This document shows, piece after piece, positions 55,726-64,000 of a stretch of 64,000 nucleotides of DNA (its first letter is position 1; every line of letters begins with the position of its first letter). A model generated the notes under the pieces. It made no database searches and was not told the origin of the DNA. It saw nothing but the letters and a program-made list of their open reading frames with translations. Position numbers and translations under genes: made by a program. The DNA lies in the NCBI GenBank assembly GCA_963556195.1, contig OY744525.1:24289718-24353717 (forward strand), written 5' to 3'. This DNA comes from Sepiola atlantica (Eukaryota > Mollusca > Cephalopoda > Sepiida > Sepiolidae).

Positions 55726-56224
55726 TTTACTTTAAAAATGCTAACTGCAATGATTTTACAACAGAAATGAATCATAGTTTTAGTCTAGAAATATTTGGTA
55801 AATAATTTTATCAAAGAAACACGTTGAAAATTTAGAATACATAGTGAATAAAGCGATTATAAACCTTAAATTAGATTTTTCTTTTTTAAATTATTTTAAC
55901 TTTTCATTTTTCAAGGTTTTAAATTGTTACAATCATGGCTCTAATCAGTTAGACAAATTTTAATTGATTTTGATCTTGTAAAAAAAAAATGGTTGAATTC
56001 ATAAATCCTTGAAAACAATGAAAGAAGGAGATTTATTTAATCAGTCGAATTCTGTAAATTTTCATGAAATTGGGAATTTAGACTATCAGCTTCAGTTTTT
56101 ATATAACAACAACACCGGAGGTGGAGAAGGCAGCTGTTGATCTAGGAATACAACGATCTTAGTTTTTTGTTTTTAACTAATGAATCACGACTTATCAAAG
56201 CCAAAATCCACTCAAGGATAAGGG
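55726..56224. other. AT-rich, nothing recognised
   Basis: No feature supported. Confidence 0.5.
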
Positions 56225-56790
56225 TTATGAATGGTTGATGAAGTTCATGACAGGAATGTTTTGACATTGGATTTGAAGACGATCATGTTACAATCGGCAG
56301 GGAATCAGTTCTGCGGTAATGTGTTCCACAGACAATAAGTCGTTACAAAGAAGCTCTGCTCATGGCAATTCTGCTTGACACTAGACACATGGAGGAAGAA
56401 AGTGTTTTTTTGTTGTTGTGGTAGTAAGATGAGTTCTTGTTGTAAAAGTCTAAGGAGGAGGAACCAGAGATTTAGAGCTCAGTCGAGCACTTGCCATGAA
56501 ATTAACAATAGAGTATAGATGGACGAGCGACGTCTCTTCCGTGAGAAAGAGGCTGTAAATAAGTGAAGAGATCATCAATCCCTACTAAATTTTGGAGTCG
56601 ATTTTGAACAAAGAGTGCTCTGAGCGGTGACTCCCCAGATGGGGCAGCAGTACTCCATCTTAGGACGTATCTGACTCTTATATAGGTAGAGGATTGTATC
56701 GGGAGAGGGGAGGAGGTAGTTATAGTGCCAGAATATTGTTGGAACTCCAAAGCAGCTTTACTCCCCCTTGATCTCATTTAACTTCTGATT
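56225..56790 (-). pseudogene. CR1-like LINE 3' end, second subfamily (minus strand)
   Basis: Minus strand, in several frames: SSPDTILYLYKSQIRPKMEY, CCPIWG, a LQPLSHGRDVA block (56502-56777 frame), and LWNTLPQN with FKSNVKTFL near 56250-56320. Frame changes at about 56530 and 56620. Distinct in sequence from the other CR1-like copies. Confidence 0.75.
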
Positions 56791-57411
56791 GGTTGGATTC
56801 AAAGGCAATAAAACCAGATTAATGAGGATTATAGCAATGATTACAATCCATCTCCCCCCCCCCTTTTTTTTCATCTTCTGATCTTTCTGGAACTACTAGG
56901 TTATTTGATTGCAAACAAAATAAAATAGACAGAAGTGGGTGACGGTGTGTGCACGGCTGCCTTAAAACCTTCTCAAATGATGATAAACCACTTGAGCCAA
57001 AGACAAGAAAAATACAAGAGTCAGCATGAGTGTGTACATGTGTGTGTGTGCGAGTGTTTATGTGTGTTCATCTGCGTGTGAGTGTTTGTGCATCGAGCCA
57101 TAAAAACAGAGAAGTCAAGTTGCTTATGGTTGCCCAAGATGGACAATGGCCAGGGAAAGGTCAGCTTCTCATGTTCCTATGGAAACAAAACACAGAGTCC
57201 TTACTACAATAATGTAAACAGGGTGGCCGGACTCAAAGGTGGAAATGACACTTGAGGCTTAGAGCCACCACAAGAAGAGTAGAGATTAGATGCGAGGGGA
57301 TGATTTCTGTTTTAATGTAAACAACAAAAAAAATAGAAGCCAAACATCTTTATATTTTTACTAATAAATATGAATTTCTGTGCACTTGTTTTCATGACTT
57401 TTTAGCTTATA
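56791..57411. other. Nothing recognised
   Basis: C run at 56853-56862 and GTGT-rich sequence at 57028-57090. No coding signal. Confidence 0.45.
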
Positions 57412-57908
57412 GACCTAGTATCACTTAAGTCGCGTGAAATGCAAAATGACTGAAAACAGTAGAGGACGGGTGCTATTTTTTAGCATTCTTTCTCAGAGGC
57501 TAGTTGCTCTATCATGGATTCAGAGTCTTGTTTATGAATTTCCGTGCACTTGCCTTCATGCCTTTCTGGCTGATAGACTCGCCTACATGGGATGCGGCCT
57601 ATTTTCCAAAATAACACTTACTTGGAGACAAAGTAACTCCTAGAGTTTTCCTGTTCTTTTTTAATCCATGAAGCAAATTCAGGCTACCCTACTAACTGAT
57701 ACCCTCTAAACGGATGCCTGCACATTGAGGAGGTTACAGTGAAGTAAGGGTTGCCCAATCCGTAACTGCACTTCTCTAGACCTAGTATCAATTAATTACA
57801 GCGGAACGGAGAAATATAGATGACCGGAAACAATGAAGGATCGGTATTATTTTTTAGCATTCTTTCTCAGAGGCTAGTTGCTCTATCATGGATTAAGAGT
57901 CTTGTTTA
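57412..57908 (+). repeat. Direct duplication of ~120 bp
   Basis: 57412-57535 and 57777-57908 share AGACCTAGTATCA, then TTTTTTAGCATTCTTTCTCA, GAGGCTAGTTGCTCTATCAT and GGATT.AGAGTCTTGTTTA. The copies differ at about one base in ten. Both contain the same small open frame (VLFFSILSQRLVALSWI), of unknown meaning. Confidence 0.75.
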
Positions 57909-58596
57909 CTCTACTATTTCACCCATAACAAAGGGGGAGGCGAAAGATGGGTTCATACTTTTCCTAAGTGTATTAGAGAAAGTGACTTTACAGACACTTC
58001 AACTACATCATCTGGTATTCATAAATGGTCACCCGTCTAAATACTGACCTGGCTCGACATTGCTTAACTCGAATTATCTGAAGGGAACTAGTGTTTCGAC
58101 ATGGTGTAAGCTGTAATATAGATCACCAAGACCACTTGTTAAATACACAGTTTGTATGTAACACAACCCCATGACAACATTATAAAAAAAAAAATAGGTG
58201 TAACTATCTGGTGTTGCCGGTTGTGTGTGCACATGCAATTTGTTGTGATTTTCTTTTATTAAACTATGCAGTTGTTTTCCATAACATTATTTTGGTTCCA
58301 ATCAAAGGGAAGTAACTCTGCATAGACGAATATAGAGTTACATTCTTTTTTTATTTTTAAGATGACGGCCATTTTAAAATAATTCCAAGCCCGTCAAAGT
58401 ATTTTGTGGAAGTAATCATATCGAATTAAAAGTTTATTCTTCATAACAATATGCTGCAATTATCCACAAGAAAAACTGACAAACCAGAATCAAGTATTGA
58501 TTTTGTAGGAAGAAAGCTATCGATGACAAAGAAACAATAAACAGACTGACTTTACTTTATATATTAGATATATAAATTATTCTTTAATCACTCGTG
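57909..58596. other. Nothing recognised
   Basis: No supported feature; see the note at 44333-45201 for a short shared phrase near 58500. Confidence 0.45.
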
Positions 58597-59160
58597 GTGC
58601 TAGTGTGATTGCAAGAGTTAGATGATGATAGGGTAAGTTCAGGGAACTTTTGCCATTACTAACCAGCAGAGTGTTACCACTTTCGACTAAGGGAAGAGTT
58701 TATCAGGCACATGTATGCAGTGTGATGATATATGGAAGTGAAGCCTGGACAATGAGAGTTGAAAACGTGTTGCATGGAATGAAATGATATGAGAATGATA
58801 CGATGGATGTATAATGTGAGTCTTAAAGACGGGTTTAGATCTGATGACCTCAGAGGAAAATTAAATCTGGGCAGTATCGGGAGATGTGTGCAGAACAGGA
58901 GACTTAACTGGTATGGCCACGTTGAAAGAATGGATGAGAGTTCTTGGGTCAGTAGATGTAGAACAGTTGAGATAGAAGGTCCAGTTGACAGGGGAAGGGC
59001 AAAGAAAACATGGATGGAAGTGATAAAAATAGACTTGAGGGAAAGAGGGATAAATAAAGATCTGGCAAGAATTCAGTTAGTTTGGAAGTAAATTTCTTAA
59101 AGCTGTCCAACATATGCCAGCATGTAAAACGGACGTTAAACCGAATATGATGGTGATGAT
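58597..59160 (+). pseudogene. RTE-like LINE 3' end, best copy
   Basis: Frame 58789-59091: MRMIRWMYNVSLKDGFRSDD, then RCVQNRRLNWYGHVERMDES, SWVSRCRTVEIEGPVDRGRA, KKTWMEVIKIDLRERGINKD, LARIQLVWK. Upstream, in other frames, IYGSEAW (58730). The 3' UTR has ACATATGCCAGCATGTAAAA and a short GATGATGG tail. Only the region after the polymerase core remains. Confidence 0.85.
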
Positions 59161-59711
59161 AGTGACACGTACCCACACAAAATAGATTTATTCAAGTTAA
59201 GGCTATATAAAGAAGTTAAAATCTCAGGCTGATATAAGCTAGTTTTTGAATCACACTGAAGTCATCTTCTCACATCTGGCTTTTGGAATCAAGGGAGGCG
59301 CTCTATCCCTTAATAGACTTCAAAAACGGCCTATGCTAGAAATCTCATTTCTTTGATCAGTCATAACTCAAAAGCCAATAAACCAAATTAGTTAAAACTT
59401 TGCACAAAATTTTTTTTTGATAGGTTCTATAAGTGTATAGAATTTCAGCATCATTAGTCAAGGCAACCCAGAGATCCAGAAAGTTCAATCATGAAATCAT
59501 GTTATCTGTGTGTACGTACGTATGTGCTACCCTGTATCTCATCAACTATTTGATGGATTCAGCTGATTTTTGGCAGAGATAGAGGTTCTAGGGTCTAGTT
59601 GATGGCATTTTAATTTCAGTTCAGTATATACCTTAGTTTTCCAGAAAATTAAAAAAAAACTTAAAAATTACCATTGTCTTGAGGCATAGCCTTTACAAAA
59701 GTAATGACATT
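59161..59711. other. Nothing firmly recognised
   Basis: Words such as CATCAACTATTTGATGGATT resemble bodies of non-autonomous Helitrons, but I cannot find ends. Confidence 0.4.
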
Positions 59712-60100
59712 CCATGATAAATGCCAGTATACTGAAATCATGTGCCCTTAATAGGGTTAAGATGAAAATTCATATACACTAAATGTACAAAAGCAAGGAA
59801 ATTCCCAAATTTTTACACTTTTATTGTCATTAAGGGTATGACTACATATCAACCAAACCATTTCATTATCACATCACTACAGTATAAATCTCTATGCATG
59901 AGTGGATGAAGTGTGTGAGGTGCGCTGAAGAAAAATTCCTACAAGTAAAATACATAGCCCTGTTGTGCTCGCATACCCTTAATGACAATAAAAGTGTAAA
60001 AATTTGGGAATTTCCTTGCTTTTGTACATTTAGTGTATATGAATTTTCATCTTAACCCTATTAAGGGCATATGATTTCAGTACACTGGCATTTTTCATGG
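59712..60100. mobile_element. Foldback element F6, ~129-bp arms
   Basis: Arms 59712-59840 and 59971-60100: GATGAAAATTCATATACACT, AAATGTACAAAAGCAAGGAA, ATTCCCAAATTTTTACACTT, TTATTGTCATTAAGGGTATG and their near-perfect inverted copies. The spacer is about 130 bp, with no ORF. The longest and cleanest inverted repeat in the window. Confidence 0.92.
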
Positions 60101-60570
60101 ATTTCTACTTAGCATTTCTTCATTCATTTATTTTATGAACAGGTATTGTGCATGCCTAATATGATCCGGGATGTTCTCTCCTGATGTCTTAACGACCGGG
60201 GTCAAATATTTGACTTTCTCTAAAATAGCCTAATCTGGCATTAGGCCATTTTTATAGTGCCCCAGAACAAAGGTAAGGGACAATGCACAACTTCACAATT
60301 AGTAAAGGTAGCAAAGGAACTTGGGTTTCCTTTCAGTAGTCTTGTAACTATCGGTTCCTCCCTATGTTGTCCTTTAGTCTTCATATTCCATGAGCAATGT
60401 TTCTGACAAAGGAGGAAGAATGGCGTTTTCTCGGTCGGCTGTTGTTTTGAGCTGGTGGTATGCGGAGATTTTCAATCCTCTCAAAATATTCACCATCATT
60501 CAACTTTCAGTCTATCCATCTCATTGACCCTTATCTGCGAGTATTTTTGGCTTAGATAAGTGGTAACTCA
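60101..60570. other. Nothing recognised
   Basis: No feature supported. Confidence 0.5.
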
Positions 60571-60705
60571 TCTATATATTAATACAATAGCATGTGTGTT
60601 CGTGTGTCACGCTTCCGGCAAAAGCTCTGCGCATGCGTGCCGCACCTAGATTTTGAAAAACATTCAACTCGCCTAATTTTCGAAATATTTTCAAGTATTT
60701 CCCTT

Positions 60706-60790
60706 TGGCACAACGGTTAGCGACGTAGTATTTTTGACTTCGGCCCGACTGGTTTATAGTTCGATCCCAACCAACCTCTAAGATTTTTTT
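60706..60790 (+). pseudogene. tRNA-like sequence inside the Helitron
   Basis: A-box TGGCACAACGGTTAGCG (60716-60732) and B-box AGTTCGATCCC (60758-60768) at tRNA-like spacing. Stems are incomplete; not a functional tRNA. Probably a SINE head or captured tRNA. Confidence 0.5.
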
Positions 60791-60907
60791 TCTACATTTC
60801 GAGGGGAAGGGGAAGAGAGGTAGGGAGGGGACGACGGGGAAGACACATATTAATACAATAGCGTGTGTGATTTTGTGTGTCATGCTCACATCAAAAGCAG
60901 GTTTTTG

Positions 60908-61293
60908 TTCTTGGCCTTTTGGCTAATATCAAAGCGTAGTATCTGTTCCGATGGATACTGCACCCCATAGACTTGTATTGTATTGACATTCGGGGCTTGA
61001 TTTACGCCGGTCTATGAGTCTGTCCTGTGCAGTTCTAGGAGGTGCACCCTCCCAGGCTTCGCCTCTCCTCTTTGGGGGGGGGGGAGTAAGTTTATTGCTT
61101 ACTGCCTGAGGCGCCCCTACCGGGGAATGCCGACGGGGCTGCCCAGGCAATTTTTAATGGCCAGAGTGCTCATCTCTCGGGCGCTGGCTTTTAAAACCCC
61201 ACTTTCCCGACCCGACATTGGGTCACATCTTACTTGTGGAAGTAAGATAAAACTGGCCTTGTGCCTAACTCCTGGAGAGGAGTAAATAAATAT
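60908..61293 (+). repeat. SINE with U2-derived head, subfamily A, longest head
   Basis: TTCTTGGCCTTTTGGCTAAT, ATCAAAGCGTAGTATCTGTT reproduces nearly 40 nt of the U2 snRNA 5' region, the best match in the window. The whole subfamily A body and the tail CTCCTGGAGAGGAGTAAATA follow. Confidence 0.92.
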
Positions 61294-61539
61294 TCATGAA
61301 TTGAAGCCAAATTTAATTTAATCTAAAGCATTTACAAAGTAAGGTTTAGTCGTCGAAATATTACCATCACCTTATACCTTGTATATAAAGAAGTTTTGTA
61401 AATTGTTTCATGTATTGTTCATTTTTTTAAACAAATATACAAGTCCAAATCTTATATTTTATTCAAACATGTATAGGTTAGGAATAAGATAATTAGTATT
61501 AAAAACATCATTTCGTGTAATTTACACGGGTCCCGCTAG

Positions 61540-63056
61540 TTAGTATAAATGAAATTAAAATAAAACGCATCTGCTGTTGACAACTTGTAATTACTTTTCA
61601 TTTTCAAAACACAATTCATTGCTTGTGTGTTTTCCACCTAAGTAAATAGCATAGATTTGATCAAGTTTTCGGCAAACTGTTTTAACGTCTTATATCACCC
61701 AAAACGTTATTGACCAGAAGTGGTATTTCTATTCTCAAGCTGACAGACAATGCAAGAAATGATAACCCTTTCTTTAAATTTGTTTTTAAATGTGTTTAAA
61801 AGTTCTCAATGGAAGGGAAATAACTCATATCAGTCTTTTTGAGACTTACGAGTACTAGGAGATAATGGAGTTTTGCACCTCAGATTAGTCCGTTGCCGAA
61901 TTACAGCATCTGCTGTACTGTGCAAAACTTTCCTTTGCATTAGAAGTGACTGAGAGGGAGTCCGATAAGAAGATTAGCAGACACACTGCACAAAGATCTT
62001 TGTAAAACCGGCCTTCACCCAGAGCAAGCCTGTGATAGTGTCAAGTAGAGACAAAAAAGTCATCATTGCGGACCCAGTCATAGCTCGGGATGAACGCATA
62101 AGAAAAAAAAAAGAAAGTAAAATGAAGAGTTTACAGAATGAAGTCAGCTAAAATTTATTTCTTGAATTTTACCTGCGGTTGGTTTCTTTACGAGACTGAC
62201 CATCACCACCCACAGAACAAGTTTATCTAAAATCTTCATACAATTTTTTCATAAATATTTCCAAGAGAACAAACAATCGGATTGCTCACCCCAATAAACA
62301 TCGGGATTTCTTTACCAAGAGAATAATTAATTAGCTTGCGTAAAGTCTTTTAAAAAATAATATTGACTGACTTCACTCAATTTTTAAAACATTATTTGAG
62401 GAGAGGTGCGTGTTGGATCTAATAGAAACCGTCATGGGCTATGAAATCTACTATGTTTCATTATGCATAAACTAACTATCTATACGTAAAATAATGACTT
62501 TTGTTCAAATTATTCTATACAATTAAATGACACAAAAGAGATTGATATTCTAGAAAACAGACCAAACCAACTTTTGAGATAAGATCTCATCCATATGTAT
62601 ATAGATACTGCATATCTATATTATGGACATTTATTAAACTTAGCTTGACTCAAGGTCTGGTACGAGATCATAATAAGAGAGCAAGTGTAATATTTGTGCC
62701 CATATTTGGTTCATTCTTTTCTGGTGCCACCCAAAATAGGTAGACATACTGAATAGACAAGGATTTTTTTTTTAACTGACTGATCCTCGAAAGGAGCTGG
62801 TTTCTCCATATTAAATCTACTTTATGTCAAATACTACTGGTTCAACCTTATGTCCCCTTCTACCTGGTAAATACTAACAAGACAACAAATAAGATTTAAC
62901 GTTGGTGACCTAGCAAATGATCTGTAGCCATAGTTGACTAATTATTGTTATAAGACAGTTGTGCGTGTGTGAAACACTAAATAATAAAATGGGAGAAAGG
63001 GAGATAACTCTGTATGCACTTCACAAAAAACTCGTATCTATAACAAATGTGATATT
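61540..63056. other. AT-rich, nothing recognised
   Basis: About 1.5 kb without a repeat or coding signal I can identify. Confidence 0.5.
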
Positions 63057-63317
63057 TATTTATTTTATATGTACATAAAAGTACATGCTGATGACGGCTG
63101 TGAGCCAGAAACACGTGTCCACGGATTACTTTTATGTACGTATAAAATAAATAAAAATATATTAACGGAAAAATACGTCCTATGAAGTCAAGGGCGACTA
63201 ATAATGCAATTTTCTGCATCTTAATCACTTAGGAAAGTGAGACAATCGAAATAATAGTAAGCAAAATAACAACGAACGCTACAATCACCAATAAAAATAA
63301 TTACATAAAAATACATT
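63057..63317. mobile_element. Foldback F7, copy 2, and shared tail
   Basis: TATTTTATATGTACATAAAA pairs with TTTTATGTACGTATAAAATA. The right arm (ATGCTGATGACGGCTGTGAG, CCAGAAACACGTGTCCACGG) matches 10772-10813. Most of the left arm and the spacer are missing. The tail (GTCCTATGAAGTCAAGGGCG, ATCACCAATAAAAATAATTA) matches 10876-10992. Confidence 0.8.
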
Positions 63318-64000
63318 AAATGTAATATTTAGATATTCATATGTACTCATGTGAGAGATTTTATGCATTTGACAAAATATGAAGATAATATTAAATTTTC
63401 ACATCATATTATAGTATGTTAAAAAATCATGTGTAAAGGATTTTTTGAAGAAAAGAAAAAACGAGCATCCTAAGGATCTCACACAGAAAGAAAATTTAAG
63501 GGATATTGTGTTGTACGTTAATGTTTATGAAATTTTGTGTTGAAATAAACGCGCAGAAAACCTTCTGTTTATAAGTAGTAACGTTTTTGTGTTTAAAACT
63601 AATTTGTAAAAGAATTTTTGAGTTGAAAATGCATAAAAGACTGTTAAAAAGGTAATGTGTGTGGAGTTTGTTTAAAAATAATGTGCACAAAACCTGTTGA
63701 AAATTAACATTTTTTGTGCTAAAACATAATATGCAAGGGAACTCGAGTTGAAAATAATGTCTAAGGGGCCGCGTATTAAAAAATATATTTATAGAATTTG
63801 GTGTTGAAATTAATGCAAAGAAATATAAGAACCGGTAATACCACTTTTTATGGTATTCGCCCAGCGTCAGGCATTCTGCTTTCCACTGAAAGTGGAAGTT
63901 TATGGAGAATAAAACATCATATGCGGTCAACATGTATATTCCAGTTAGGGGAGATAACATACGGCGCCTAGTATTTCCAAATGTTCACCCATCTTGTACT
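63318..64000. repeat. AT-rich with a degenerate tandem repeat
   Basis: Between 63538 and 63830 phrases like GTGTTGAAATAAACGCGCAG, GAGTTGAAAATGCATAAAAG, GAGTTGAAAATAATGTC and GGTGTTGAAATTAATGCAAA recur at 29-55 bp steps (about seven times). The 154-codon minus-strand frame 63496-63960 has matching internal repeats (STKN, STQN, STPN), so I read it as an old minisatellite rather than a gene. Confidence 0.5.

Larger units (their letters stand above)
60571..61539 (+). mobile_element. Non-autonomous Helitron, 969 bp, with nested SINE
   Basis: 5' TCTATATATTAATACAATAG (60571), preceded by A. 3' perfect hairpin CGTGTAA-T-TTACACG (61514-61528), 7 nt, CTAG (61536-61539), followed by T. All Helitron hallmarks are met. 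Inside are a tRNA-like stretch (60706-60790), a second copy of the 5' end region at 60848-60885 (ATATTAATACAATAGCGTGT) and a U2-headed SINE (60908-61293). No Rep/helicase coding. Confidence 0.75.

Noticed and set aside
54818..55775. 285-, 261-, 145- and 144-codon minus-strand frames
   Set aside because: Produced by 28/29-bp tandem units read in cycling frames; no independent coding evidence.

Overview
This window is eukaryotic, non-coding and almost entirely built from repeats. I find no host gene I can support: no long ORF outside simple repeats, no recognisable multi-exon gene, no functional rRNA or tRNA gene. It is AT-rich, full of long (TA)n tracts, and packed with decayed LINE 3' ends, snRNA- and tRNA-derived SINEs, Helitron termini, mariner relics, inverted-repeat (foldback) elements and minisatellites. 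That mixture suggests a mollusc, most likely a cephalopod such as an octopus. This is inference from repeat style, not from a diagnostic gene.

Layout. 0-4 kb: U2-headed SINEs, an RTE-like LINE 3' end with a (GAT)n tail, a Helitron end, a CR1-like LINE fragment. 4.5-5.5 kb: 38-bp tandem array. 7-14 kb: LINE 3' ends, a Helitron candidate, two foldbacks, a tRNA-Asn-like sequence. 15.5-19.8 kb: a foldback, a 3.6-kb (TA)n plus 17-nt minisatellite of about 95 units, then a double hairpin. 20-27 kb: a Helitron with both ends, Helitron-derived modules, tRNA-like SINEs, U2 SINEs, a foldback. 27-30 kb: a ~430-bp repeat present twice in AT-rich DNA. 30-39 kb: microsatellites, LINE remnants, a mariner-type MITE, foldbacks. 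39-48 kb: a foldback, CT and GA tracts, CR1-like LINEs, a U2 SINE. 48-54 kb: nested insertions, including a deleted mariner whose empty site also lies in this window. 54.9-55.7 kb: 28/29-bp array. 56-64 kb: LINE 3' ends, a 390-bp foldback, a 969-bp Helitron carrying a U2 SINE.

The most interesting signals are: (1) a SINE family whose 5' head derives from U2 snRNA, about eleven copies in two subfamilies; (2) different foldback hairpins that share one flanking module containing ATCGAGCACT; (3) Helitron 3' ends, each a GC hairpin followed by CTAG, found all across the window; (4) nested insertions that can be dated against paralogous empty sites inside the window. The largest open frames (1229, 650, 561 and 285 codons) come from tandem repeats and should not be annotated as genes.
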